Below, piece after piece: positions 8,347 to 17,564 of a stretch of DNA of 64,000 nucleotides. The notes under the pieces are model-generated. The model was not told the DNA's origin. It saw nothing but the letters and a program-made list of their open reading frames with translations, and did not search any database. How positions within the stretch are numbered: position 1 is the first letter of the stretch; the number at the start of each line of letters is the position of its first letter. The position numbers and the translations under genes are program-made. Source of the DNA: Nitrosospira multiformis. Lineage in GTDB: Bacteria > Pseudomonadota > Gammaproteobacteria > Burkholderiales > Nitrosomonadaceae. The DNA lies in the NCBI RefSeq assembly GCF_900111585.1, contig NZ_FOHI01000002.1:186001-250000 (forward strand). The letters run 5' to 3'.

Positions 8347-11016
8347 ATGGAACCTATACCCGATATAGACCCAACTGAAACGCAGGAATGGCTGGAGGCG
8401 CTGGAATCCGTGTTGACGCACGAGGGGACGGAGCGGGCGCACTACCTGCTGGAAAGACTGGTGGAAAAAACACGCCGGTCAGGCGCCTATCTTCCCTATA
8501 GCGCTACCACCGCCTATATCAATACCATTCCTCCGGGAAAGGAAGAGCGGTCGCCGGGAAATCATGCGCTGGAGCATCGCATCCGTTCCTATGTCCGCTG
8601 GAATTCCATGGCCATGGTGTTGCGCGCCAACAGGAACTCCAACGTCGGCGGGCATATTGCCAGCTTTGCCTCGGCCGCTACGCTATATGATGTAGGCTAC
8701 AACCATTTCTGGCATGCCAGGTCGGAGAATCACGGTGGCGACCTGATATTTGCACAGGGACATTCATCGCCCGGTCTTTACGCCTATGCTTTTCTGCTGG
8801 GGGAACTGACAGAGGAGCAACTCAATAATTTCCGGCGGGAGGTGGGGGGAAAGGGGCTGTCTTCCTATCCGCATCCATGGTTGATGCCTGACTTCTGGCA
8901 GTTCCCGACGGTATCAATGGGACTTGGGCCGCTGATGGCGATATATCATGCGCGCTTCATGAAGTATCTGGATAGCCGCGGACTGGTCAAGACGGAGGGC
9001 CGCAAAGTCTGGGCGTTCATGGGCGATGGAGAAATGGATGAACCTGAATCACTGGGGTCCATTTCGCTTGCGTCGCGCGAGAACCTGGACAACCTGATTT
9101 TCGTCATCAACTGCAACCTTCAGCGTCTCGACGGGCCGGTGCGTGGAAATGGCAAGATCATCCAGGAACTGGAAGCCGCTTTTCGCGGGTCCGGCTGGAA
9201 CGTCATCAAGGTAATTTGGGGCTCATACTGGGATCCCTTGCTTGCCAAAGACACGAAGGGGTTGCTGCAACAACGCATGATGGAATGCGTGGATGGCGAA
9301 TATCAGACTTTCAAGTCGAGAGACGGCGCCTATGTGCGTGAACATTTCTTCGGCAAATATCCGGAGTTGCTCGAAATGGTGGCGAATATGTCGGACGACG
9401 ACATATGGCGCCTGAACCGGGGCGGACACGACCCGCATAAGGTCTATGCCGCGTATTCAGCGGCGGTGAAGCACAAGGGTCAGCCCACCGTAATCCTCGC
9501 CAAGACGATCAAGGGTTATGGGATGGGTGAAGCGGGCGAGGCCCAGAATATCACTCATCAGCAGAAAAAGATGGGTACGACTTCACTCAAAGCGTTTCGT
9601 GATCGCTTTGGCCTGCCAATCAGCGATGATAAGATCGACTCGGTACCCTACCTGAAATTCGACAAGGATTCGCCGGAAGCCGTCTACATGCACCAGCGGC
9701 GGGAGGCATTGGGGGGGTTCGTCCACCGCCGCCAGCGTGAAGCCGAGCCCCTGCAGATACCACCGCTGTCCGCCTTCGACACATTGCTCAAGGCAAGCGG
9801 TGAGGGAAGGGAATCTTCCACCACCATGGCTTTCGTGCGCATCCTCAATATCCTCATAAAAGACAAGAACATCGGCAAGCGGGTCGTGCCGATTGTGGCG
9901 GATGAGTCGCGCACCTTCGGCATGGAAGGCATGTTCCGGCAACTGGGTATCTGGTCTTCTACCGGACAACTCTATACGCCCGAGGATGCCGAGCAACTGA
10001 TGTACTACAAGGAAGACAAGAACGGGCAGATCCTGCAGGAAGGTATCAATGAGGCGGGGGCCATGTCGTCGTGGATGTCCGCGGCAACGGCCTACAGTTC
10101 TCATGGCGTGCAGATGATTCCGTTCTACATTTACTATTCGATGTTCGGCTTCCAGCGCGTGGGGGATCTTTGCTGGGCGGCGGGAGACATGCGCTGCCGC
10201 GGTTTCCTGCTGGGCGGCACTGCAGGGCGCACCACGCTGAATGGCGAGGGGTTGCAGCACGAGGACGGCCACAGCCATCTGGCGGCATCGACTGTCCCCA
10301 ATTGCATATCCTATGATCCGACCTTTGCCTACGAACTCGCGGTCATTATCCGGGATGGCCTGCGCCGCATGTACGAAATGCAGGAGGATGTCTATTACTA
10401 CATCACGGTGATGAACGAAAACTATTCGCACCCGGAAATGCCGGCAGGGGCGGAAGAAGGAATTCTGAAAGGCATGTACCTGTTCCGTGAAGGCAAGCCG
10501 GCAGGAGAAAAGGGTTCCGGGTTGCGTGTTCAATTGCTCGGGTCCGGTACCATTCTGCGCGAGGTGATTGCTGCGGCTGAAATACTGGAGAAGGAATTCG
10601 GTGTGACGGGTGATATCTGGAGTGTAACCAGCTTTACCCAGTTGAGACGCGAAGCGCTGGCGACAACGCGCTGGAACATGCTGCATCCCACAGAATCGGC
10701 AAGACTGTCGCACGTCAGCACGTGTCTCAAGGACCGGGAAGGTCCGGTGGTGGCGGCTACCGACTACATGAAGATTTTTGCCGACCAGATACGTGAATTT
10801 ATCCCAGGGAGATACAAGGTGCTGGGTACAGATGGATTCGGACGTTCCGATACGCGCGAGCAATTGCGCCGCTTCTTCGAGGTCGACCGTCATTACATTA
10901 CGATAGCCGCTCTGAAAGCGCTCGCCGAAGATGGCAGAATCGAGGCGGAAATGGTGGCGCAGGCCATAGGCAAATTTGGCCTCGACCCCGATAAACCCAA
11001 TCCGATGACCATATGA
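8347..11016 (+). CDS. aceE: Pyruvate dehydrogenase E1 component, homodimeric type
   Basis: Thiamine-diphosphate enzyme that decarboxylates pyruvate and passes the acetyl group to the E2 lipoyl arm. 889 residues matches the homodimeric AceE family. The ThDP/Mg motif GDGEMDEPES with its downstream asparagine (NLIFVINCNLQRLDG) lies near residues 230-260, and the late QHEDGHSHL region and C-terminal GTDGFGRSDTR motif are typical. The start at 8347 begins MEPIPDIDPTETQEW, the family N-terminus; upstream codons overlap folD. aceF follows after 219 nt that contain a hairpin. No lpd (E3) gene is in the window. Confidence 0.97.
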   Translation: MEPIPDIDPTETQEWLEALESVLTHEGTERAHYLLERLVEKTRRSGAYLPYSATTAYINTIPPGKEERSPGNHALEHRIRSYVRWNSMAMVLRANRNSNVGGHIASFASAATLYDVGYNHFWHARSENHGGDLIFAQGHSSPGLYAYAFLLGELTEEQLNNFRREVGGKGLSSYPHPWLMPDFWQFPTVSMGLGPLMAIYHARFMKYLDSRGLVKTEGRKVWAFMGDGEMDEPESLGSISLASRENLDNLIFVINCNLQRLDGPVRGNGKIIQELEAAFRGSGWNVIKVIWGSYWDPLLAKDTKGLLQQRMMECVDGEYQTFKSRDGAYVREHFFGKYPELLEMVANMSDDDIWRLNRGGHDPHKVYAAYSAAVKHKGQPTVILAKTIKGYGMGEAGEAQNITHQQKKMGTTSLKAFRDRFGLPISDDKIDSVPYLKFDKDSPEAVYMHQRREALGGFVHRRQREAEPLQIPPLSAFDTLLKASGEGRESSTTMAFVRILNILIKDKNIGKRVVPIVADESRTFGMEGMFRQLGIWSSTGQLYTPEDAEQLMYYKEDKNGQILQEGINEAGAMSSWMSAATAYSSHGVQMIPFYIYYSMFGFQRVGDLCWAAGDMRCRGFLLGGTAGRTTLNGEGLQHEDGHSHLAASTVPNCISYDPTFAYELAVIIRDGLRRMYEMQEDVYYYITVMNENYSHPEMPAGAEEGILKGMYLFREGKPAGEKGSGLRVQLLGSGTILREVIAAAEILEKEFGVTGDIWSVTSFTQLRREALATTRWNMLHPTESARLSHVSTCLKDREGPVVAATDYMKIFADQIREFIPGRYKVLGTDGFGRSDTREQLRRFFEVDRHYITIAALKALAEDGRIEAEMVAQAIGKFGLDPDKPNPMTI

Positions 11017-11046
11017 GAAGGCGGCAGTGAACTTTTGTGTGCGGAG

Positions 11047-11085
11047 AAGGCTAAACAACAGGCTCTGAGCGCGTCGTTTAGCCTT
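11047..11085 (+). promoter_or_regulatory. Stem-loop in the aceE-aceF intergenic spacer
   Basis: A perfect 10-bp inverted repeat (AAGGCTAAAC at 11047-11056, GTTTAGCCTT at 11076-11085) with two more inner pairs after one mismatch. It sits 30 nt past the aceE stop. No real T run follows, so it is more likely an mRNA processing or stability element, or a weak attenuator, than a full terminator. Confidence 0.5.
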
Positions 11086-11235
11086 GTTCTTCATCGAGCC
11101 GCCCAATTGGGAATTGGAACTGGGGGAACGGCGAACTGCACTACCAGGAGTCGGAACGCTTGAACGGCGGCATCCTCCTGCTGTGATCATTTCGTTGTGG
11201 AAAACCGGGATTATCTAATACGAGAAGGAAGAGGC

Positions 11236-12588
11236 GTGGCAGAGACTAAACAGGTATTGATTCCCGATATTGGCGACTTTAAAGACGTTCCTGTAATAGA
11301 AGTGCTGGTGAAACCCGGCGATTCGATCAAGGCGGAAGACTCGTTGATTGTGCTTGAATCGGACAAGGCCACCATAGAAGTGCCTTCTCCTTTTGCTGGC
11401 ATAATTAGGGAGTTATCCGTGAAGGTGGGCGACAAGGTATCGGAAGGCTCGCCCATCCTGACGCTGGAAGCTTCAGAAGCGGAGCAAGGGCCGTCCGCTG
11501 AGCCACGGGAAGTGGCACCCACTTCACCGCCGGCTCCCGCTCCAGCCATCGCTTCTCCGGAACAAGGGCCGCGGCCGGCGACGCAACCTGGTGCGCAACC
11601 CCAATCTACTGCACAACCCCAACCTTCGGGTTCTTCTCCACGCTCTGCATTCGTTCCTTCTCCGATAGATGAAGCTACGTTTGCGAAGGCGCACGCCAGT
11701 CCTTCGGTTCGACGCTTTGCGCGCGAACTTGGCGTGAATCTGGGACTGGTAAAGGGTAATGGTCCCAAGCAGCGCATTCTCAAGGAAGACGTGCAGGCTT
11801 TCGTCAAGGCTGAACTCTCCAAGCCAAGGGGTAGCGGGACCGAACTCAATCTGCTGCCCTGGCCTCAACCCGATTTTGCGAAATTCGGTCCAGTGGAATT
11901 TAAGCCGCTATCGCGGATCAAAAAAATATCCGGGGCGAATCTGCACCGCAACTGGGTCATGATTCCACACGTGACGCAGTTTGACGAAGCGGATATTACC
12001 GAGCTGGAAACCCTGCGCAAAGAAACAAACGAATCTTCAAAAGAAGAAGGTGTGAAAGTTACCCTGCTCGCGTTTCTGCTGCGGGCTTCGATAGCGGTTC
12101 TGAAGAAGTTTCCCGAGTTCAATGCCTCGCTGACCAGCGAAGGCGATGAAATGAATCTCGTGGTCAAGAATTATTACCATCTCGGCTTTGCAGCGGATAC
12201 ACCTCATGGACTGGTGGTCCCCGTGATTCGGGACGTGGACAAGAAAGGGGTCATCGCCATTGCCAAGGAAATGTCTGATCTCGCAGCTTCGGCGCGTGCA
12301 GGCAAACTCAAGCCCACCGATATGCAGGGAGCGAGTTTTACCATTTCCAGCCTCGGGGGCATCGGCGGCACTGCGTTCACCCCCATTATCAATGCGCCGG
12401 AAGTGGCGATTCTCGGTGTCTCGCGTGCAGTGATGAAGCCCGTTTATCGGGATGGCGAATTTGTCCCGCGCCTGATGCTGCCATTATCTCTTTCCTATGA
12501 TCATAGAGTAATCGACGGTGCGACAGCAGCGCGCTTTACGACGCACCTGGTCGAAGTGCTGGCTGATCTGCGTCGTGTGCTGTTGTAA
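11236..12588 (+). CDS. aceF: Pyruvate dehydrogenase E2, dihydrolipoamide acetyltransferase
   Basis: Core of the pyruvate dehydrogenase complex; transfers acetyl from lipoyl-lysine to CoA. 450 residues. It has a single N-terminal lipoyl domain (residues 1-80, lipoyl lysine K44 in ESDKATIEVP), where E. coli has three. A flexible Pro/Ala/Gln-rich linker (about 85-150) follows, then the E1/E3-binding domain (SPSVRRFARELGV to LKEDVQAF, about 155-195) and the catalytic domain with SYDHRVIDG (H423, D427). I chose the GTG at 11236 because AGGAAGAG lies just upstream; the frame is open to 11197. No E3 gene follows; nadD begins 95 nt later. Confidence 0.96.
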   Translation: MAETKQVLIPDIGDFKDVPVIEVLVKPGDSIKAEDSLIVLESDKATIEVPSPFAGIIRELSVKVGDKVSEGSPILTLEASEAEQGPSAEPREVAPTSPPAPAPAIASPEQGPRPATQPGAQPQSTAQPQPSGSSPRSAFVPSPIDEATFAKAHASPSVRRFARELGVNLGLVKGNGPKQRILKEDVQAFVKAELSKPRGSGTELNLLPWPQPDFAKFGPVEFKPLSRIKKISGANLHRNWVMIPHVTQFDEADITELETLRKETNESSKEEGVKVTLLAFLLRASIAVLKKFPEFNASLTSEGDEMNLVVKNYYHLGFAADTPHGLVVPVIRDVDKKGVIAIAKEMSDLAASARAGKLKPTDMQGASFTISSLGGIGGTAFTPIINAPEVAILGVSRAVMKPVYRDGEFVPRLMLPLSLSYDHRVIDGATAARFTTHLVEVLADLRRVLL

Positions 12589-12683
12589 AAAACAGATTAT
12601 TCAGGGAAGACAGGTGAAGACAGCTGCCGGCGTTTTTTGTCCGCTTGAGCAGCTTCGCATGATCAGCGTTTTTCCCGCCGATA

Positions 12684-13364
12684 ATGAATGATTTCCCTGT
12701 TTCTCCGGTCGGTGTTTTTGGGGGTACCTTCGATCCCGTTCACTATGGGCACTTGCGAATCGCCGAAGAAATTGCCGAACTGGCCGGGTTGAGGGAAATG
12801 CGTTTTGTTCCCGCCGGAATTCCCCGGCTGCGCCGCGGTCCGGAAGCATCGTTGGAACATAGAGTAGAAATGGTTCGCCTGGCCATCGATGGAAATTCCC
12901 GTTTTATTCTCGATGAACGAGAGGTAATACGCGGAGGTGTGAGCTACAGCGTGGATACGTTGCGCGAACTCAGGCAGGAACTGGGGAAGGATGCCGTACT
13001 CTGCTTCGTTACCGGAGCGGATGCATTCATAAGACTGGCCGAGTGGCACAGGTGGCGGGAATTGTTCGAGTTATGTCACTTCATTATTGCGGCTCGCCCC
13101 GGTCATTTGCTTTCCACGGAGGACAGAACGTCGCCCGGAGCGCTGCCACAGGAATTGGAAGAGGAATGCAGGGAGCGCTGGACGTCGAGTGCAGAGAGTC
13201 TTAAATATGCATCCGGGGGCTTGATCTTTACTGCGCAGACGACATTGCTGGATATTTCGGCAACAGCCATCCGCAGACGCGTCGCCTCAGGGAAAAGTAT
13301 CCGCTATCTGGTTCCCGAGGATACTCGGGATTATATTGCTGCTAATGATCTGTATCGGGAATAA
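12684..13364 (+). CDS. nadD: Nicotinate-nucleotide adenylyltransferase
   Basis: Adenylates nicotinate mononucleotide to deamido-NAD in NAD synthesis. 226 residues, usual length. The nucleotidyltransferase signature GVFGGTFDPVHYGHLR with the (H/T)xGH-type catalytic site is at residues 9-24, and the C-terminal SATAIRRRVASGKSIRYLVP carries the ISSTxxR-equivalent. It starts a compact rightward group nadD-rsfS-rlmH-maf-rng, an order common in betaproteobacteria. rsfS begins 2 nt after its stop. Confidence 0.96.
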   Translation: MNDFPVSPVGVFGGTFDPVHYGHLRIAEEIAELAGLREMRFVPAGIPRLRRGPEASLEHRVEMVRLAIDGNSRFILDEREVIRGGVSYSVDTLRELRQELGKDAVLCFVTGADAFIRLAEWHRWRELFELCHFIIAARPGHLLSTEDRTSPGALPQELEEECRERWTSSAESLKYASGGLIFTAQTTLLDISATAIRRRVASGKSIRYLVPEDTRDYIAANDLYRE

Positions 13365-13366
13365 CG

Positions 13367-13843
13367 ATGACGCCGGCCAAATTGATAAAAACCGTTGTTG
13401 CAGCGCTGGACGAAATCAAGGCGCGCGACGTGGAAGTACTCGATGTCAAAAAACTGACAGCCTTGTTCGATCGGATGATCCTCGCCAGCGGTGATTCCAC
13501 GCGGCAGACACGGGCAATCGCGAACAATGTGGTCGAGAAAGTCAAGGCAGCGGGTGGCATGGTTTACGGTGTGGAAGGTGAGGATAACGGGGAATGGATA
13601 TTGGTTGATCTGGGCGACGTGCTGGTACATGTCATGCAGACCGCGGTGCGCGCCCATTACAATCTCGAGGAGTTGTGGGCGCAAGCTGCCAGGATCAACA
13701 AAATATCCGAAAACTCGAGCAGGAAGAAGCCGGTCGCAAGACCACCTACCGCTGAAGAGGGGGAGACAGCACCCGCGACCCCTGCGAAGACCAGAAAAGC
13801 CAGAGTCACCCGAGCGAAGACCAATCCGGATGACGAGAGGTGA
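13367..13843 (+). CDS. rsfS: Ribosomal silencing factor RsfS (Iojap family)
   Basis: Binds ribosomal protein uL14 and blocks joining of the subunits when nutrients are low. Residues 1-115 form the Iojap/RsfS domain, with typical phrases DVEVLDVKKLTALFDRMI, GVEGEDNGEWILVDLGDV and VHVMQTAVRAHYNLEELW. Residues 116-158 are a basic, Pro/Ala/Lys-rich tail that is longer than in E. coli and probably disordered. Its start follows the nadD stop by two bases, indicating translational coupling. Confidence 0.95.
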   Translation: MTPAKLIKTVVAALDEIKARDVEVLDVKKLTALFDRMILASGDSTRQTRAIANNVVEKVKAAGGMVYGVEGEDNGEWILVDLGDVLVHVMQTAVRAHYNLEELWAQAARINKISENSSRKKPVARPPTAEEGETAPATPAKTRKARVTRAKTNPDDER

Positions 13844-13931
13844 AGGAAATATGGGAGCGAACGCCAAGTTCTCGGCGTGGGCGTCTCTCAAACAAATTCT
13901 TCCCGAAGCACTGGATAGGCATGTTTTCAGT

Positions 13932-13965
13932 ATGAAATTCCTTGTCGCATGAAATTCCTCGTTTA
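13932..13965 (+). repeat. Duplicated start region of rlmH with a six-codon mini-ORF
   Basis: The 17-bp segment starting with ATGAAATTCCTTGT (13932-13948) is repeated from 13949 as ATGAAATTCCTCGT, the true rlmH start; 13 of the first 14 bases match. The first copy encodes MKFLVA and its TGA overlaps the rlmH ATG as ATGA. Confidence 0.75.
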
Positions 13966-14419
13966 TGCGGTGGGACATAAAATGCCGGAGTGGATTGCCG
14001 CGGGTTTTCAGGAATATGCCAAACGGATGCCACGTGAGGCGAGCATCGAGCTTCTGGAGATCAAACCCGAGAGACGGGACAGCGGAAAAAAAATGGAACA
14101 GCTGCTGGCCGCCGAAGGCGCACGTATCCGCGCGCTACTGCCTTCCAATTGTCGGCTTGTGGCAATGGATGAGCGCGGGAGCCAATGGACTACCGCCGGT
14201 TTGGCGCATGCCATTGGCAGTTGGATGAAGGATGGAGGTGACACCGCGTTCCTCATTGGCGGCGCCGACGGACTGGACCCGACCCTCAGGAATGCGGCGG
14301 ATGAAGTCCTGGCGTTATCTGCCCTGACACTTCCTCATGGGCTGGTTCGAATTCTGCTGGCGGAACAGCTCTACCGCGCGATATCGCTGATCAAGGGTCA
14401 TCCGTATCATCGTGCATAA
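13949..14419 (+). CDS. rlmH: 23S rRNA pseudouridine-1915 N3-methyltransferase
   Basis: SPOUT-class methyltransferase acting on pseudouridine 1915 of helix 69 of 23S rRNA in assembled 70S ribosomes. At 156 residues it matches the family length exactly. Signatures seen are the N-terminal [16 protein letters not shown], the central [14 protein letters not shown]-knot loop and the C-terminal [26 protein letters not shown] block (shown in part). It follows rsfS after 105 nt, and its start codon overlaps the stop of a tiny upstream frame (see the repeat entry). Confidence 0.97.
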   Translation: MKFLVYAVGHKMPEWIAAGFQEYAKRMPREASIELLEIKPERRDSGKKMEQLLAAEGARIRALLPSNCRLVAMDERGSQWTTAGLAHAIGSWMKDGGDTAFLIGGADGLDPTLRNAADEVLALSALTLPHGLVRILLAEQLYRAISLIKGHPYHRA

Positions 14420-14479
14420 AGAATAACAATGTAACAGAAGTAACTGCGCTCCCGTAGCATTCACCCCGCCATAACTTTT

Positions 14480-15094
14480 GTGGAAAATCGCATCTATCTT
14501 GCTTCCCGCAGTCCCCGCCGGCAGGAATTATTAAAGCAGATCGGCGTGGACTTCATGGTTTTACCGTTGCGCGAAGCTTTGCAACGGATACCGGATGTAG
14601 ATGAAACTCCGCTGCCGCAGGAGCCGCCGCGGGAGTATGTCGAACGGATTGCACGCGTTAAAGCGGAAACGGGGCGAAAGCGAATGAGTGAGCGAGGTTG
14701 GGCAGATTTCCCGGTTTTGGGAGCGGATACAGCGGTAGTATTGAACGGCAGGATTTTTGGCAAGCCGGAAAATCCTCTCCATGCAAAGCAAATGCTGCGT
14801 GCACTGTCCGGCCAGGTTCATGAGGTTTTGACGGCCGCCGCCGTGGCAGCGGGAAATGGAACCCGGGTTTGTCTGTCCAGATCGAGTGTCCGATTCCGCA
14901 ATCTCAGCGACCAGGAAATCGGTCATTACCTCGCTTGCAACGAGGCATATGACAAGGCAGGGGCTTATGCAATTCAGGGCAGGGCGGCGGTTTTTATCTC
15001 GGAGATTTCCGGCAGTTATAGCGGTGTCGTCGGATTGCCACTGTTTGAGACGGCGCAATTGCTTGAAGAGTCCGCTATAAGAATATTTCAGTGA
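14480..15094 (+). CDS. maf: Maf-family nucleotide pyrophosphatase
   Basis: House-cleaning enzyme of the Maf/YhdE family that hydrolyses non-canonical or cell-cycle-linked nucleoside triphosphates; YhdE-type members act on dTTP/UTP. 204 residues. The N-terminal LASRSPRRQELLKQIG is diagnostic, with GADTAVVLNGRIFGKP and AYAIQGRAAVFI as later motifs. The start is a GTG at 14480. It lies in the nadD-to-rng group, 60 nt after rlmH and 24 nt before rng, the usual maf-rng pairing. Confidence 0.95.
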   Translation: MENRIYLASRSPRRQELLKQIGVDFMVLPLREALQRIPDVDETPLPQEPPREYVERIARVKAETGRKRMSERGWADFPVLGADTAVVLNGRIFGKPENPLHAKQMLRALSGQVHEVLTAAAVAAGNGTRVCLSRSSVRFRNLSDQEIGHYLACNEAYDKAGAYAIQGRAAVFISEISGSYSGVVGLPLFETAQLLEESAIRIFQ

Positions 15095-15118
15095 GCCGCA
15101 ATAAAAGCCGGATCTCTT

Positions 15119-16570
15119 ATGTCTTGTGAAATTCTTATCAATATTACTCCCCAGGAAACACGTGTCGCAGTGGTCGAGCATGGCGCCGTTCAGGAACTGC
15201 ACATAGAGCGCACCAGCAATTGCGGTATAGTCGGCAATATATATAACGGGCGCGTAATCCGGGTGCTGCCCGGCATGCAGTCTGCTTTCGTGGATATTGG
15301 TCTCGAACGGGCTGCCTTTCTCCACCTTGCTGATATCTGGCGCTTGCGGCAGAGTGAAGACGCTGATAAACCGATTGAACAGCTGTTGTACGAAGGAAAA
15401 AATATCCTCGTCCAGGTTATCAAGGATTCCATCGGCGCCAAGGGTGCCCGTCTGTCGACTCAGGTCAGTATTGCGGGCCGTTTGCTGGTTTATCTGCCCC
15501 AGGTATCGCATATCGGCATTTCCCAGCGCATCGAAGATGAAACCGAACGGAAGTCGTTGCGTGAAAAACTGAAACAGTTGTTGCCGGCCGGGGAAGAGGG
15601 GGGGTTCATTATCCGTACCGTGGCAGAAGCGGCAAGTGAACAGGATCTGCAAACGGACATCGAGTACTTGCACAAGCTGTGGCGCGACATCAAGGAAAAA
15701 TCCCTGATCCCTCAGCCCGCGCTGCTGTATCAGGACTTGAATCTGAGTTTTCGCGTCTTACGTGATTTCATCAGTGATGATACGACCCGCATCCTGGTGG
15801 ATTCGCGGGAGACTTTCCAGAAGATGGCGACCTTTGCACGGCTGTATATGGCCAACGTAGTGGAGCGACTCGATCATTATGCGGGCGAGCGCCCTTTGTT
15901 CGAGTTGTATGGGGTGGAAGATGAAATCGAGAAAGCCCTGGCGAGGCGCGTCGACCTGAAGTCCGGGGGCTATTTGATCATTGATCAGACCGAGGCGCTT
16001 ACCACCATCGATGTAAATACTGGAGGATTCATCGGCGTACGCAGTTTTGACGATACCATTTTCAAAACGAATCTCGAAGCGGCCCAGGTCATTGCGCGCC
16101 AACTCCGTCTTCGAAATCTGGGAGGCATTATCATTATCGATTTCATAGATATGGAGAGCGCGGAACACCAGAACGCCGTTCTTAGCGAATTCAAGAAGTC
16201 GTTGATGAAAGACCGGACTCACATGACGGTGAACGGTTTCACCGCCCTCGGACTGGTGGAAATGACGCGTAAGCGGACACGGGAGAGTCTGGCGCACGTT
16301 TTGTGTGAAACCTGCCCGACTTGCCAGGGTCGCAGCAAAGTCCGGACAGCCCAGACCATGTGCTATGAAATCCTGCGCGAACTGCTGCGGGAGTCCCGTC
16401 AGTTCGATGCGCGTGAATTCCGCATTGTGGCTTCACAGCAGGTAATCGATCTGTTTCTCGACGAAGAATCCCAAAGCCTGGCGCAACTTGCCGATTTTAT
16501 CGCCAAACCCATCAGTCTTCAGGTGGAGGGGACGTATACCCAGGAACAATATGACTTGATTCTCATGTAG
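15119..16570 (+). CDS. rng: Ribonuclease G
   Basis: Endonuclease of the RNase E/G family that matures the 5' end of 16S rRNA and takes part in mRNA decay. 483 residues fits RNase G without the long scaffold tail of RNase E. The S1 RNA-binding region is at about 35-125 (NIYNGRVIRVLPGMQSAFVD in part), the catalytic DNase I-like metal site is in ALTTIDVNTGGFIG and IIIIDFIDM, and the zinc-link cysteines are in CETCPTCQGRSKV. It converges on the acyltransferase gene with only 22 bp between and no obvious terminator. Confidence 0.96.
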   Translation: MSCEILINITPQETRVAVVEHGAVQELHIERTSNCGIVGNIYNGRVIRVLPGMQSAFVDIGLERAAFLHLADIWRLRQSEDADKPIEQLLYEGKNILVQVIKDSIGAKGARLSTQVSIAGRLLVYLPQVSHIGISQRIEDETERKSLREKLKQLLPAGEEGGFIIRTVAEAASEQDLQTDIEYLHKLWRDIKEKSLIPQPALLYQDLNLSFRVLRDFISDDTTRILVDSRETFQKMATFARLYMANVVERLDHYAGERPLFELYGVEDEIEKALARRVDLKSGGYLIIDQTEALTTIDVNTGGFIGVRSFDDTIFKTNLEAAQVIARQLRLRNLGGIIIIDFIDMESAEHQNAVLSEFKKSLMKDRTHMTVNGFTALGLVEMTRKRTRESLAHVLCETCPTCQGRSKVRTAQTMCYEILRELLRESRQFDAREFRIVASQQVIDLFLDEESQSLAQLADFIAKPISLQVEGTYTQEQYDLILM

Positions 16571-16592
16571 CAGGTTTCGCGGCAATAATCCC

Positions 16593-17384
16593 CTAGGGCC
16601 TACTCTCTGAATGTTCATTTTCTATCCCAGGCAGGCCGTTTCCTGTTTCCGGAAGGTTCCTTTTTATATCCTCCGCGATAACCTCATAGAGCGGCCGCAA
16701 ATTGGGTCTCATACCCTTTATCGTTCCACTGACACTCATCATTGACGGAACACGTATACCATGATGCTCGACCGGGTGGCCGATGAACTTAAGGTCGAAC
16801 CCGAGTTTGGCAAAATGCAGTGCAAGGCGCTCCTCGGTCAGAATGAACAAAGTCTCGATTTTATGCAAGCGCGCCAGTTCGAAGGTACCTAAGTAAAGGC
16901 TGATTGGAATGTAAGGAAAGCGCCGCGATTGTGCTACTCCGAAATCCTCATCCGCAATGTCAATCGCTTTGCTCGCCTCGCCTTTACGTCTTCGGTAACT
17001 GGCAACGACAGCCAGACGTGATACCTCTGCGATATGATGGCGGGGCAACAGTGCGGGATCGATAATCGACCGGTCCAATGTATCAGCGCAGGTTATCTCA
17101 AAGGGTAAAGGGTAATTGGGATCCTTCGCCCGGGGAGAAATTATGCGCGCGCAGCCAATGAACTCTTGTGTCTGGACATTGCGTAACAAAAAGTGTAGCG
17201 AGTGAATATCATACTCATCGCTTTCTCGCCTATCCTGCCGGAGGGGCTCAAATTTGAGATCCTCGCAATAAACCTCATGCCGGATACGGTGAACCTCATC
17301 CCTTAATACATCCGAAAACGCCGGCACGATTTCGAAGTACCTCTTGAAGGTATGGCCCAGATCGGGTGTTTCGGTTAGAGACAT
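16593..17384 (-). CDS. PEP-CTERM/exosortase system-associated acyltransferase
   Basis: A 263-residue GNAT-fold protein related to autoinducer/N-acyl amino acid synthases, of the type found with exosortase/PEP-CTERM systems. Seen: the N-terminal FEIVPAFSDVLRDEVHRIRHEVYCED pattern (in parts), in which the RxxVY core resembles acyl-homoserine-lactone synthase N-termini, then EFIGCARIISP, HHIAEVSRLAV and a C-terminal substrate lobe. The family is thought to use acyl-ACP or acyl-CoA; the acceptor is unknown. PrsT and a PEP-CTERM substrate are 9-16 kb away; exosortase itself is not in the window. Confidence 0.85.
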   Translation of the reverse strand: MSLTETPDLGHTFKRYFEIVPAFSDVLRDEVHRIRHEVYCEDLKFEPLRQDRRESDEYDIHSLHFLLRNVQTQEFIGCARIISPRAKDPNYPLPFEITCADTLDRSIIDPALLPRHHIAEVSRLAVVASYRRRKGEASKAIDIADEDFGVAQSRRFPYIPISLYLGTFELARLHKIETLFILTEERLALHFAKLGFDLKFIGHPVEHHGIRVPSMMSVSGTIKGMRPNLRPLYEVIAEDIKRNLPETGNGLPGIENEHSESRP

Positions 17385-17564
17385 GCTTCAGTCAACGGCA
17401 GCTTTCACTGATACTTTAGGACGAAAAAAATATTTCTTTATTGCGGCCTTCTTGCAGACTGTTGTCTGTTAATACGAGAGCCAACAAATGCTATTTTACG
17501 TAAAACGAATTAAAAATGCCGGTTTCAGAGCTTTTGTCGCTTTTTTATGATTCTCGCGATAGCC

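Noticed and set aside
7392-8348. 318-codon minus-strand frame across folD
   Set aside because: Antisense shadow of folD, with abnormal His/Arg content and no recognisable motif.
9583-11190. 535-codon open frame on the minus strand inside aceE
   Set aside because: It lies opposite a well-supported aceE, has no family resemblance, and is explained by codon bias on the opposite strand.
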